From Tachypleus tridentatus (lineage: Eukaryota; Arthropoda; Merostomata; Xiphosura; Limulidae): a stretch of DNA of 64,000 nucleotides. Below, one piece after another: positions 1 through 12,885 of this stretch (its first letter is position 1; every line of letters starts with the position of its first letter). The notes under the pieces are model-generated. The model was not told the origin of the DNA. It worked only from the letters and a program-made list of their open reading frames with translations, and did not search any database. Made by a program: the position numbers and the translations under genes. The stretch spans positions 150,321,009-150,385,008 of the forward strand of contig NC_134834.1 in assembly GCF_004210375.1 (NCBI RefSeq), written 5' to 3'.

Positions 1-2002
1 TCGACGACTGACATGAGATGTAAAAGTCGTCGATATAGAGCCCGTTTGCATGAGTAAGAGGGAATTGTTCAGTGATAGCATTAATCTTAATACTGAAAAT
101 TGTGATACTCAAAACACAGCCCTGAGGGACACCAAGTTCCTGCAAAAAAGAACAGGAAAGTGTCGAACCCACACGAACTTGGAATCTCCTGTCCATTATA
201 AAATGTTAATAAAAATGGGCAAATGGCCACATAACCCATATATATGGAGGTCTCGAAAATGCCATACTTCCATTTTGTATCATAAGCCTTCTCAATGTCA
301 AACAATATTGATACAAGATGTTGTCGTTTGAGAAAGGCTTCTCTGATTGACGTTTCAAGTCGAATCAAGTGGTCCACAGTGGAACGCTGTTATCAGAACC
401 CACACTGGGTGGGCAAGAGAAGTGTTTGGTTCAAGGAACTAAACAAGACGAGCATTAACCATCCTCTCTAAGGTCTTACAAAGACAGCTTGTCAAAGCAA
501 TTGGACGGTAGTTTGAAGGAATCTTGGGATCCTTCCAAGGCTTAGAGAAAGGTAGAATAATAGCCTGGTGCCAGGCATCAGGAAAAACTTTCTCCTGCCA
601 GATCTGCTTAAATACAATCAGAAGAATAGCAAGAGAAATTGGAGATAAATGGCGCAGCATTTCATGGTTTACATTATCAGGTCCGACGGATGTACTTCCA
701 GACTGATGAATGGCCAATTTGAGTTCCGCCAGTGTAAAGGGACGATTATAGTCATAGAGACAATCCGCTCAAAAGGAAAGAGGTGATCGCTCTACCCGAG
801 TCTTGATGGCTAAGAAGGTGGAAAAAGAAGCAGAAGTGCAAGATACCTGGCAAAAGCTTTCACCTTGAGTATCAGCGAGGCTCCGGGTATCAGCTACTTC
901 CTGGCCATCAGAGAACAAGATCGAGAGGGGGACAGAATTATATTGCTCACTGATCTTTCGAATCTCGTCCCATGACTTTGGAACTGGTAGTAGAAAATAT
1001 GCTGGTTGTGAGCTTAATCCAATATTCCTTCTTACCCACCGAGCATATGCACGGACCTGCTGGAAAGCGACGTGGTTCGAGACTGTGGGATATCTATGGA
1101 AAGAATCCCAGGCCCGTGTTTTAGCCTTCCGTGCCATGTGGCAGGCAGGATTCCACCACGGACGAGGAAATAGTAAAAATCTTGTCGAGGTTTTAGGAAT
1201 ACACTGAGCAGCTGCTTGTACAATACAGTCAGTTACTGCTGCCACACATTCGTCTATTGATGATTTACAGACGATGGCAGGATCAAGTTCTGTGAGGGCA
1301 GTGAAAGAGAGCCAGTTTGCATGATCCAGCTTCTACCGAGGCATGTGGGTCGGGTGGCATCAACCATGGCCAGTCTCTCTCAAAATTATAGGGAAATTAT
1401 CACTGCCTCATGGATTATTGTCAACCCTCCACGAAAAATGGGAAAATAATGAAGTGGGAATCAAAGTGAGAGAGCAGTAAAGAACTGACTAGGTGCATGA
1501 AAATAAGTAAAAGAACCTGTATTGAAAAGAGAAAGGTAGTGATCAGAGAGCACACGCTCTACAGAGCAACCCTTCCTATAAATATCAACACTTTCCCAGA
1601 GGGGATGATGTCCAATAAAGTACCTCAGGATTAAAAAGAGAGATGGCAACTGTTCAATGAGAGCATTAAGGTTGTCTCTCCAGGCAACAGGTAGAGAGAA
1701 CAAACAGTGATGGTATGACCTGAGAAAACACGGATGGCTACGACCTCCAAGGGTGTGTCGAGTGGCAAAGACAGGGTGGGCACATGCTGATCAACCAACT
1801 GTGCCACACCTCCATGCACTCGTCCATTACACAGCCTGTAATTTCTGTACAGAGAAAACTGCTGAAAGGTGACTGTGTTGGCAGATTTCAGAAATGTTTT
1901 TTGCAAGGAAAGACATACAGAATGGTAGGAAGCAATCAGTGTTTTGATGTCATCTAGATTAGAGCATAAATCTCGACAGTTCCATTGTATCAAGGTGGCC
2001 AT
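1..2002 (-). pseudogene. LINE ORF2 (endonuclease plus reverse transcriptase), broken and partial
   Basis: Begins MATLIQWNCRDLCSNLDDIK at 2002, an apurinic-type endonuclease start. Its middle (about 769-1245) is degraded. RT fragments lie at 439-717 (GPDNVNHEMLRHL; NYRPIALTSCLCKTLERMV) and 87-377 (ILFDIEKAYDTKWKYGI, RT motif A with the catalytic Asp). Stops and frameshifts separate the pieces. Confidence 0.82.
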
Positions 2003-2308
2003 TTTTATTTATATGTAGGCGAATTGGGTGGAGAACACTTCCGTTTACGACCACGTCTTTTTTCCTTACTGTCCTTATTCAAGGGAGGTCTATCGACCTC
2101 CATGGATCCTGCCCTGGGTCGATTGGGCACGTCTTTGCTGTTGGAAGGGGATTCCAGCAATTGAAGACGTGAACGAATGATCGTTTTGCATTTTGGGGTG
2201 GGAGAAGAAGATGTACCCGAGGAAATGCCTGTATCCAGAACCAAAGAAAGTGGATATTGGGATTTGTTGGAATATATGTAAGGGACAGAGATGAGTGTTG
2301 AAGTTGAT

Positions 2309-3242
2309 TCATGAACGTTTTGAACCATGGAGGTTAAAGGACTTCATTTGTTTTGAGAACGATTCTGTCAGAGGCACAGAGCGATCTGTCTGCACTCCCA
2401 CTGTAGTAGTGGAATGAAGTGCAGGAGCATACGTCCGAGATGAAATGGTGGACAGCAACTTTCGAGCTTCAGGATAAGTAATGTTATGAATCGTTTTCAA
2501 ACGCTGCACCTCTTTTTCTTCCAACCTTTTAGGGCAAGAACGAAAGTAGGACGGGTGATTCAATGAGGGTCTGTTTCACATTCATAGGCATCGTGGTTCT
2601 TGCCACCGCAACGAGCACAGGTCAAGAAACCACAACACGACGTCTTTGAGTGACCAAACCGCTGACACTGGAAACATAAGAGAGAGTTTGGAATGTGTGG
2701 CTGTACCCTGCAACGAAGATAACCTGCTTTGATGGTGATGTAAATGTCAAAACAAGGATATTGGTCGGCATCGTAATTCCATCTTTGAGAGTGGAGATAC
2801 ACCTCACTGCAGAAACTACTTGGGTGAAGAAGCCAGCGAGAATCTCTGACTCGGAGATGTTCTTCAAATCCCTCTCAACAATAACTCCTCGTGATGAATT
2901 CAAAGTAGCATGAGGTGTAACCTCAATAGGTATATTTCCAATCGCCTTTGAAAGCAAGAGAAGATCACTGTGTTGAGATGTGGATGTTTCCACCAATATT
3001 TCACCAGATCGAAGCTTCTTTACTAACTTTGGAGAACCAACAAGTCCCTCTAATTCCTTCTGAATGAAAAAGGGAAACGTTTACCCTAAAGGTTTGTCTG
3101 AAAGAGAATGTTGTATAAGAAAATGAGGTACAACAGGTGGTACAGATGTTGAAGATTGCTGCTCATAATCTTCAAGACGTGGTCGTTTACCTTTGGACTG
3201 TTTTTTCATTATTTTATTTAAGTTTTTATTTGGCGGATCCAT
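2309..3242 (-). pseudogene. LINE ORF1 (gag-like), frameshifted
   Basis: Starts MDPPNKNLNKIMKKQSKGKR at 3242 and needs several frame changes (near 3081, 2750-2800 and 2560) to read on. Two zinc knuckles are intact: CFQCQRFGHSKTSC and CARCGGKNHDAYEC, both CX2CX4HX4C. It then continues CPKRLEEKEVQRLKTIHNIT and YPEARKLL, typical of I/R1/Jockey ORF1. It would have bound the element's RNA. Confidence 0.8.
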
Positions 3243-3529
3243 AATAAAAAAGGAATATTTCAGTGCCCACTGACCCCACTCACCATGGAGCCGTAAGAGG
3301 GAACGCACTACAATGCCAAACAAAGACACTTCAGCAACGCCAGGGTTTCGTGAGCACTATACCCAAACGCCAGCATCAGGTACAATGTCCACAACACCTG
3401 TTGAAAACATACAACACCGGTACTTGGTTGACCCTAGCCCAAGTGGACCAGTCAATTGACCCAAGGGGCTACCCCAAGGTCACCCATCTACAGGAATTCA
3501 AGGCCAAAATGGTGTGTTAGGGTTGGACC

Positions 3530-3725
3530 CCTCAACCACCAGGATCCTTTACTCCCCTTCACGGGTCACCACGCACGGCAAACACGAGGTGGATGTTTAG
3601 ATTCCAGAGGAGGTAAACCGAAAGATCAGAACTTTCCCTGGGAGGTCCCCTCACCACGTACAGGAATTCACACCGAGGGGCAGCTACTTGATCCAAATAC
3701 AGAGCTACTCGCAAAAGCATGTTAA
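3530..3725 (-). repeat. 5' portion of the LINE, shared with 31860-32020
   Basis: A block of roughly 150 bp from CACCAGGATCCT onward is repeated with moderate divergence at 31868-32014. It sits upstream of ORF1 in the minus-strand element, so it is probably its 5' UTR; the other copy is then a LINE fragment. Plus-strand open frames here are accidental. Confidence 0.5.
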
Positions 3726-4526
3726 ATTATCACATAATTTATACATTTACCTAAGTAGATCTTAAATCATACCAAGGTGGACCTTTTGTCCCGAAAACGT
3801 TCAGTGTAGTTAGAATAGTTTGATGTAGCACCATTAAATCCCAATAAAACACTGAGTGTTATGTGAAGTCTAATAATGCCTTTAGTGTTTAACCCTTCTC
3901 TAAAACCAATAAAACACTCAATGTTATGTGAAGTTTAATGATGTCTCCAGTGTATAGCCCTTCTATAAATCCACATCGATGTTTGGTCAACCTATTGCTA
4001 CCAATTTTTTTTTATATTTTACAAAGTATTGATAAATAAATGGATCTATAATTCGCGTATATAAGTCGTAGTTAATCCACAAGAATAAGTCCCACTCTCT
4101 GTTTAAACGCAAGTTTTCCCACGTCCTTTACTATTTCTATTCCAATAAGTAACCTGTAATTTCACTATAACAGAACAACAACTGCCAGTTATTTCCAAAT
4201 TCTGGGCGAAACAAAAATACACATCTTCTTCGAGCTGAACAGGTGCGTCTGTTCTCAAGCGACATTAGTACAACAAAAACACCTACCTCACACTAGAGGA
4301 AGCTTTTATTGAGAAGAAAGTTTGTATTTAAACATTTCCACAATAAAACACGGAATGTGAAACGTTTATTCTTTTAAAATAATTTTAAAGCTGTGCAATA
4401 TATTCTCGTCGTTTGGACTGAAAAACAAAATATTTTATCTTGTAGAAATTAAGTTTCTGATTATGAAACTGACTTTCCTACATTATACATTCAAACCGAA
4501 CGCCATCTCACTGTAAATGGCAATGT
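3726..4526. other. No gene seen; one 70-bp duplication
   Basis: AT-rich. A unit of about 70 bp with AATAAAACACT is present twice at 3826-3965. Nothing else recognised. Confidence 0.5.
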
Positions 4527-4645
4527 ACAGCAGTAAGTCAATGGATTTACAATGCTAAAATCAGGGGTTTGATTCTCCTCGGTGGACTCAGCGGATATCC
4601 TAATGTGGCTTTGCTAAAAGAAAGGAAACACACACACAAACTTCA
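4527..4645 (+). repeat. Short tRNA-derived SINE with CA-rich tail
   Basis: GGTTTGATTCTCC resembles a pol III B box, followed by GGTGGACTCAGCGGATA, then TGGCTTTGCTAAAAG and an ACACACAC tail. The same order recurs at 14240-14355 and, inverted, at 20770-20907. Confidence 0.7.
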
Positions 4646-5339
4646 TAAATAAAAAAAGTCTAAATAGAAATTCCATCTGTAAATTTTGTATCTTTTCTTC
4701 TTCGACGCAAACATAAACTCCGAATTGGCAACACTGAACCATCTTGTTAGTATCAGTTGATAAATTTATTAAATCGTGCAGTGATTGTTCTTTAACTACC
4801 AGGAGTGTTTAGTTGCTAACTCTGATCTAACCCTGTCTTTATATCTGGTTTAAACTTCTTTAAACTTTAAAGAAAATTTCAGACCTAAAACTCCCCCTGG
4901 CCAAATAACAATACAAGCATCTAAAACATTAATAACAATACGTTGATGAGACCGAATAAAACAAGCTGTATGTTATTAGCACGATTGTATATTGAATGTA
5001 AAGGATTTTGGAATTGCAGATGATTAGTGGAAGTTAATGTTTCGTTAGAGATTTGTTAAAGTTAACACAAAACTGATCTTAAACCAGAAATGTTAGAATT
5101 TTTCGGTTTTTCATGTGTGTGTGTGTTTTTACCTACTGTAAGCTTATTCAACTTTTTAAAAACACGTTTTGTTATTTTGTTGAAGAATTTGTTTGTGTGT
5201 GTGTTTCTTATAGCAAAGCCACATAATGAGAGTGAAAAGTCTTTCTGCCATTGTGTAAAATATAGATTTAATTCTTACCTCCATGTTTCTTCAGTTTTAA
5301 ACGATAGTTTTACTTACTCCTCATTGAGGTGAACTAAGT

Positions 5340-5440
5340 TTTAAAATGCTACTCAAAGACTCAAAAGCAAGAGTTCGATACCAGCAGTGAGCATAGCGCT
5401 AATAGCTCTGTGCACAGGTTTATGCTGAAATACAAACAAA
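5340..5440 (+). repeat. Short tRNA-derived SINE, degraded
   Basis: AGTTCGATACCAGCAGTGAG (B-box-like) followed by a GCATAGCGC body related to the copies at 17848 and 36835. A truncated minus-strand piece of the same group is at about 5198-5235. Confidence 0.5.
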
Positions 5441-5733
5441 CGAGTAAGTTAAAAAATACTTGCACATAACACCAACAGGAAAATGGGTGACAATTATGAA
5501 GTTAAACCTATCGTCAGCAAAACTTCTTAATTCACAACAGTTACACAGTCACACTAATCACACTCCTTACTTTTAATGATTATTCGGGTCCTTTCTTCAC
5601 ATTTTATTACAATCTTTATTCTGTATTGCTTAGAACATTTTATGTTAGTACAACCGTCGTCGATTCACACCAGTCACTAAGTATTTACTTCAATATTATA
5701 GTGAGCGACCTTACAATAACACTATTATTATCA

Positions 5734-6606
5734 GCATGGTTCACACACACACCACAACACATGATGTTGGTACGTTGAAGTCTTCGCACCAGTACTATAA
5801 GTATGGTTCACACACACACCACAACACATGATGTTGGTACGTTGAAGTCTTCCCACCAGTACTATAAGTATGGTTCACATACACACCGCAACCCATGATG
5901 TTGGTACGTTGAAGTCTCCCCACCAGTACTATAAGTATGGTTCACACACACACCACAACACATGAGGTTGGTACGTTGAAGTCTCCCCACCAGTACTATA
6001 AGTACGGTTCACACACACACCGCAACCCATGATGTTGGTACGTTGAAGTCTCCCCACCAGTACTATAAGTACGGTTCACACACACACCACAACACATGAT
6101 GTTGGTACGTTGAAGTCTCACCACTGGTACTGTTAGCATGGTTCACACAGACACCACAACACATGATGTTGGTACGTTGAAGTCTCCCCACCGGTACTAT
6201 AAGTATGGTTCACATACACACCACAACACATGATGTTGGTACACTGAAGTCTCCCTACTGGTACTATTAGCATTGTTCGCACACACACCACAACACATGA
6301 TGTTGGTACGTTGACGTCTCCCCACCGGTACTATGATGTTGCACACACACGTTGACGTTGACGTCTCCCCACCGGTACTATTAGCATGGTTCACACAGAC
6401 ACACACACACAAATTCTTCAACAAAATAACAAAACAATACATGATGTTGGTACATTGAAGTCTCACCACTGGTACTGTAGCATGGTTCACATACACACCA
6501 CAACACATGATGTTGGTACACTGAAGTCTCCTCACCGGTACTATTAGCATGGTTCACACAGACACCACAACACATGATGTTGGTATGTTGAAGTGTCTCC
6601 ACTGGT
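5734..6606. repeat. 67-bp minisatellite, about 13 copies
   Basis: The unit includes ATGGTTCACACACACACC, ACATGATGTTGGTACGTTGA and AGTCTCCCCACCAGTACTAT. Successive units start at 5736, 5803 and 5870. Copies after 6100 are rearranged; a foreign patch occurs at about 6403-6440. Minus-strand open frames here (YQHHVLWCVCEP repeats) are a by-product. Confidence 0.93.
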
Positions 6607-9528
6607 ACAACTAAAATAAATTTACGTAGCCTCCTGTAAGTTGCTTAAAGTTTCATTTTAATTATTTATATATATATTTTACTGAATCTAATGAAATATA
6701 AATAATTTTCAAACTTGATAAAAGAAAGTGGGCCATTAACGATAAGGAAAAGATAAATCGTACTTCGCAAACAAACATTGAGAATGATGTTAGAGATAAC
6801 GAATAAACGCGATTTCTGTTGGAGTCGTTTATTTAATGGGAGACGTTACTTACTTTAATCGTCTTAAAGAAGAAAGTCCGTGCAGTCGTCTGTTTTACAA
6901 GTTGTAGAGTTTAGAAGAAAGTTTAACATTATATTAGGACCTCAGCGTCAATATATAATTAAACAAGAAATGTGTAATTCTACTTAACTTCAGGGTTTGT
7001 GAAACTGGTCCATTTTAACATCTAACAAGACGAGTAGGTTAAGTTGATTAGAACACTTGAATAAACCCCTATGGTGAATTATAAATAGCTAAAACATTTA
7101 CAAACTCGCACCAGACTGTAAGAAGAGCTAAACCTGTTAAATTAACCTGTGCCAAGATATGAGAAAATTGAAACATGAATTATTGATAACGAGAAAAAAA
7201 TAGTATGGGTATTAATACTGGGTATCACAAACGCAGTCCTACTTATACAGCAACTAAAACCAAAATTAAACCAATATAAAGGAATACCTTTATACCTATA
7301 CTAATTAATAGCCTAAGATCCACATGCGACGCTCCAAACAATCCGGAACCCATCTATACTCTCGTCCCTAAAACATGTGCCCGTCAACAGTCACATTCAA
7401 ACACTCTCTCTTTCTTAATCTTAAGATAATCTAGGAAGATCGAAACGTTGCTCTCTCCTTATCAGTGTTAATACCCATACCAGCCGTTCTGAGATACATT
7501 GAAACATAAAACTGTCCATTTATTAGGCTGTCATGAGAGTTAAACATATAAGGAATTTAAAAGCATGTAGTGAGTCTGTTTCAGGCAATCACAAAAGTTA
7601 AACATGTTATGAAAAGCTGCGATTGGCTATCGTGAACGTTAAACATATTAAGTGAAGTTGTGATTGGCTATCACAAAAGCTAAACGTATCTAATAACGGT
7701 AGTATTTTGGTTTTCGGACTGTAACTTATCTTCACAAATACTTTCTTATAGGCCTTGTGCTATAACTTCAAGAAAAGCTACTAACACGCGCTCTGCGTAA
7801 CCTACAACGTATCTCTCATTACTTTGTGTCGAACCCAAACTTAAATCTCCCAACACTAAACAAATTTACTCAAAAGATATTTCACTACTTCTTACTCAAC
7901 GTATCTCAGTAACAAACGGGAAAAATGACAATCGTATACCCTAACCTGACACACATTTTATACTGTTCAAACTTGTTAATTAGGCCTAAATCAGGTTCTA
8001 ACAAAAGTTTTAAAATGAGAGTGATAAAACAAAGTTATCAGGGAGTTAACACAGAACCATGTTTTCAGGATACAATAAATAAAAGGAATGAATAATTTTG
8101 TAATAATTGAGCTGTTTTCTACTTTGGATTGGTTGCCAAATTCTCTGATCGCTGTTCTTACAAACCAGCACTGACAGAAGAATAAAAAATGCACGTGCTT
8201 GTTATTACTCACTAATCGTTATTTTCCACTTCAAGACTAAAAGAGCGATTCGAACCGAGACAAGGAAGAGACTAAATGATTTAAATGTGTTGTTTCTAAG
8301 GGACCCTAACATCTGTTATAAATAACGAAATAACTAATGATCAGTTGTCTATTCTGTTTGTCGAAACCCTTCCAAACATCATGCCCTCGTGTTCTTTCGT
8401 CTCTTTCTGTAAAGATTGCATTTTGTCTCACTACAGCCAAACTTTTCGAAGCACCCATTTATCACCCTCTTCTTTTATCTTTAGGTAAAAACAAACAAAC
8501 ATACTATTAACTTCTTGTTCTTCCTCAAACCTCCCTTGAAACTTGGCGGCGAGTTCCAAAAAAATAACACTAAAAACTGGGTTTCAAACTCATGATGGTC
8601 ACATTTAGCTTATTATGTATCTTTGTGTTTAAAAGCAATAATTTGTTCCTTGAAAATTAATCATATTTTCTTCTAAAAGATTTTGCAAAATATTTTTTTA
8701 AAAAATCAACGCATATTTTTTTCCATTTCTTAACCACGTTTCCTGTTATTTAACATGCATTAGTCATTTAATGTGCTATAAAGCTGAAAGATATATTATA
8801 GCACTTACTCCTACGGCAGAGACCAATAGCATGAACGCGACAAAAAGACTATAATATTTCTCCTCTGGTAGTTATAATTTTCACTAGCTCTGTAGACACA
8901 GAGAAAATAAATTTTCATTAAAATTCGTCGGCAATTTTCTCACAGGCTTGTGTTTCAGGTACAACAGAAAACATACTTACGATGTATGTTCCAGGCATGT
9001 GTGTGTTCCGAGTATCGTGAAAAACAGACAGCAGAAATAGAGTTTACTCTTGACATCCTGTAAGTATGAATGTTTATCTGATGCTAAATGTTAATAATCA
9101 AATAGATGAACAACATACAAAAGGAGAATTAAAATACCAAAACTCAGACCACAACAATACAGATCCCAGTTCGTTTAGATATCATCGATAAAACTACACA
9201 AACAAACAATATTTATAAATTGCTCTACTACTTCACAACAATATAGATACAAGTTCGTTTCATATCAATATATATACATATCTTACTAACAATATTTAAC
9301 ACTATCCTATAACTCCATGAAAATATAGCGCATTAGATTACGTAATATTAAAAACACTTAAAAGGATTTAGATACACGTACCAATTTTCACGCATTTGAA
9401 AACTTAATCAACGAAAGGCTTTAAACTAAGAAAACAAAACCTAAACATAATATTATTTTTACAAGTTTCAGTCGTAAGATCCATAAAGACGTGTTCTATT
9501 TAGTCATTAGTACCGCTCTATTCAACAA
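6607..9528. other. No gene seen; small repeats
   Basis: AT-rich. Contains a degenerate tandem of about 50-60 bp at 7530-7690 (GCGATTGGCTATC, AGTTAAACAT) and a dispersed element end at 7405-7505. A 95-bp duplication with CAACAATA.AGAT begins near 9140. No exon recognised. Confidence 0.5.
7405..7505 (+). repeat. Dispersed element end (copy 1)
   Basis: AGATCGAAACGTTG followed by GTGTTAATACCCATACCAG and a TCTGAGATAC end. It aligns with 16490-16580. Possibly the 3' end of a Penelope-like element. Confidence 0.5.
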
Positions 9529-9724
9529 GCTTGTTTGTGTTTTGACTTTCGCGCAAAGATGCACGAGGGTTATACGCGCTAGCCGTTCTTAATTTAGCAG
9601 TGTAAAACTAGAAAGAGGGCAGCTAGCCATCACCACCCAACGCCAACTCTTGGGTTACTCTTTTAATAAAGAATAGTGGGAGTGACCGTCACATTATAAC
9701 GCCGCCATAGCTGAAAGAGTAAGA
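9529..9724 (-). repeat. tRNA-derived SINE, tRNA head missing
   Basis: Matches the window's main SINE body (CAAAG, TAGCAGTGTAAAACTAG, CATCACCACCC, AGTGGGAGTGACCGTCACAT) but stops before the tRNA-like part. Confidence 0.85.
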
Positions 9725-11218
9725 ATAATGTAAAAGCAAAATCTGTTTTAACTGTGTTTAAACATAGTTCTTTTGCTATCGTTTCACTTCTTGGAAAACT
9801 GAGAGAACTAACATCCCTCTTCTAAATTATATACAACATTTATTTGCTTTCGCAAATATTTAACAGATCGAAAAAAATCTTAAATTGAAGTGATATGTTA
9901 CTCGAATCCTTCTTTTAAGTTTTAGGAGCAGTAACACAGAAATAATGGAAAGTCTCCTATTTCTTTTAGAAGAGGACCACTGTAAAATCTACTGTTACTG
10001 ATAGTTCGTAGTATATTTAGAATTATTTTTAAGCTAATTTTTCAAAGAGTTGTTGTACCTTTCTAACTTAAAAATCGAATGTCTAGCCAACCCTGACGAA
10101 TCTCTTGAATTATAAATGAGTTATTTCGTCTACACAGTTTTTAATATTTCTTAAAACATGTCAATTCCAGTCTACCACATCAATCAGTGTTATAATTTCA
10201 GGGTTTGTATGAACAAATCAAAAGTTACTTTTTTTAGAATATCTATCATATAATATACGAATTTCTAATCTTCTACGAGCGTCTTCAAAACCAAGTAAGC
10301 ATAGAAAAGGACAACATTTAGATTGGTATTTGTTTTCAATGTAATCTATGTCACTCCAATAGTTTTAATGGTTTAAGCTAATACGTTCTTTTATCTTCCA
10401 AATGTTATACAAAATATTTCATTCTCTTTGATCAATTAAGGCTTAGAATGAGTGGCCGGAGCTCGTTGGATCCAGTTATGTCCCATATGAAAGATCTGAG
10501 CTCAATGGATCTTCGACTGTGTCTTGTCTCTAGATCAATAACACACAGTTAAAAGATACAAAATATAAAATGAGAGCTCACTCCACTACATCAAAAGATC
10601 ATCCATAGACATCAAATTATCATGTGATATAGGGAACAGAAGCTACATAATATAAGAACGAATACAATAATAAATAAAACTTCATTTGAATTCAAGTAAT
10701 CGTAATTAGTTGGTTTAGAAGCACCAAGTTTAGCCTATGTGTGTTGTTTTTTCTTAAAGCAAAGCCACAGTGGGCTATCTACTATGTTCACTGATGGGAA
10801 GTTTAGTTGTAATAGGTTAGCACTCGTATCTTAAATTATTATGAAAGCTGTCTTAGAGTTAATTTACAGGTTCAATACTTTCAACTCCTCACTATTATCA
10901 AAGCGTGTCGTAGGGTTAACTTACAGGTTAACACTTTCTCTCACCAAATTACAGTCACTCTTATAAGATGCGAAGAGCACTTATGCGACAAAGGGACGTG
11001 AGCCACGAACGTTTTTCTCATAAACTTATGACATTTCAAACTCATCGGGTATTTATGTTACTATTTGGCGCATCCTATTTTCTTATCATTCTTTCAATTT
11101 TCAACTTGAACTGTATCTTAAGTGATACATGGACTAAACTATCAAAATTTTAACCATCTCCAACTTAGGACTGGTGGTCTCAGAAAAAAGGCAAGGACTT
11201 AGCAATATCTGCTGACTA
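9725..11218. other. No gene seen
   Basis: AT-rich. A short minus-strand SINE fragment (AAAGCAAAGCCACAGTGGGC) lies at about 10738-10800 and a 65-bp duplication (AACTTACAGGTT) at 10850-10960. Open frames are short and without family features. Confidence 0.5.
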
Positions 11219-11390
11219 CGGGGCTACTCTTAAGCGAACATCCTGATTGACTGTCAAAGTTACAACGCCTACACAGCTGAAAGTGCAGAGAGTAGACAAT
11301 GGTATATCATGGCTCGAACCTCGAACCTTGTGATTCGCTGCATAAACACTACCCACTAGACCATGCCTAACCCTACTTTATTTAACATAT
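11219..11390 (-). repeat. tRNA-derived SINE, heavily degraded
   Basis: GGGGCTACTCTTAAGCGAAC through GATTGACTGTCA, CAGCTGAAAG and a tRNA-like end (GATTCGCTGCATAAACACT) keep the order of the main SINE. Confidence 0.65.
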
Positions 11391-12107
11391 CTTCTGTGCA
11401 TCGTAGAATCCAATGTAAAGGAATAGGCTGCTATCCAACAGAAGGAATCGAGCTCCCAATTTTACTATGAGCCCTCAAAATCCCTGCTGAGAAAAGCAGT
11501 TCCAAGATCCTCGGGCTTTCTCATTAAGATTTCTAATATTACTTCATCGTCTTCAGTCAAGTGTAGGAAAAGGGGGTTAACGGGGTACTGGAACTATCTT
11601 AAGCCAACTGAAGAGAAAAAGACCAGAAATTGCGTCTTTCAGTTTCAAGTGGGATAGAAGAGGCTGACTCCAATCGAATGTTGATTTTCCCTCGAACACT
11701 TGAGCTCGCGCATCACGGATTAGCGATAGTGGTTTTAGAGAAAGTATGTTGCCTGAGGCGGAGATTATAATCTAGACAGACCGTTACGTTTTCTAATTGG
11801 TCGGCAATTCTTTCACTACGATGGTGAATTATTAAAGTAACTTTCAAACCAAGCAGAAGTTATACTGCACGGCGTGGTAACTGTTACTTCTAACTAATTC
11901 TTTTGTTTCTCAGCAGGTTATGAGTATGTACAGTGAGGCTTATATTTCGAGTTGTAAACCATTACGAGATCTAAAACGGTACTCTCTAACATTTTCGGAC
12001 AAAGATTACGCTTTAAGAAAACAGTTAAAATCGTAATTTAACCTATAAACACAGACGATTTGAGACAAAATAAATGAGATTTAATAAACTACACTTTTGA
12101 AATAAAA
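11391..12107. other. Unassigned, partly higher in GC
   Basis: 11400-11770 is less AT-rich than its surroundings but has no long frame and no motif I recognise. It may be an old transposon remnant. Confidence 0.3.
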
Positions 12108-12148
12108 TTTCTTTACTTAATAACATACAAGCGATTTCAATCACTAAC

Positions 12149-12422
12149 ATGTTTGTTTTCGAATTTCGCACAAAGCTACTCAAGGGCTATCTGTGCTAGC
12201 CGTCCCTAATTTAGCAGTGTAAGACTAGAGGGAAGGCAGCTAGTCATCACCACCCACCGCCAACTCTTGGGCTACTCTTTCGCCAACGAATAGTGGGATT
12301 GACCGTCACATTATAACGCCCCCACGGCTGAAAGGGCGAGCATGTTTGGCGCGACTGGGATGCGAACCCGCGACCCTCGGATTACGAGTCGCACGCCTTA
12401 ACACGCTTGGCCATGCCGGGCC
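12149..12422 (-). repeat. tRNA-derived SINE, full length, with target-site duplication
   Basis: Complete body and tRNA-like end (minus orientation; B box as GGATGCGAACCCGCGACC on the plus strand, closing CCATGCCGGGCC). Flanked by ATCACTAAC at 12140-12148 and 12423-12431, within the minisatellite. Confidence 0.93.
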
Positions 12423-12885
12423 ATCACTAACCTACTGGTTCTTTATAACAAACTAGTGTTCCTAATCACTAAATCTATGGTTCTTTATTTTATAATAAAC
12501 TAGCGATCTCAGTCATTAAATCACTGGTTACTTATAACAAACCAGCGTTCCTAATCACTAAATCTATGGTTCTTTATTTTATAATAAACTAGCGATCTCA
12601 GTCATTAAATCACTGGTTACTTATAACAAACCAGCGTTCCTAATCACTAAATCTCTAGTTATTTATAACAAACTAGTGTTGCTAATCGCTAAATCTCTGG
12701 TTCTTTACTTAATAACAATCTAGCGGTTTCAATCACTAAACATGTAGTTCTTTATAACAAACTAGCGATCCTAATCACAAAATCTCTGGTTGTTTACTTA
12801 ATAACGATCTAGCGGTTTCAATCACTAACCATGTGGTTCTTTATAACAAACTAGCGATCCTAATCACTAAATACCTGGCTTTTTA

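Larger units (their letters stand above)
1..3730 (-). mobile_element. I/Jockey-type non-LTR retrotransposon, broken, runs off the left edge
   Basis: On the minus strand, from right to left: 5' region, gag-like ORF1, endonuclease, then reverse transcriptase leaving the window at base 1. The two-ORF order, the twin CCHC knuckles in ORF1 and an ORF2 opening with IQWNCR place it in the I/Jockey group of LINEs. The frame breaks several times, so the copy is dead. The palm motif YADD would lie beyond the left edge. Confidence 0.85.

Noticed and set aside
6197-6602. Open frames of 73 and 117 residues on the minus strand
   Set aside because: They consist of translated 67-bp minisatellite units.
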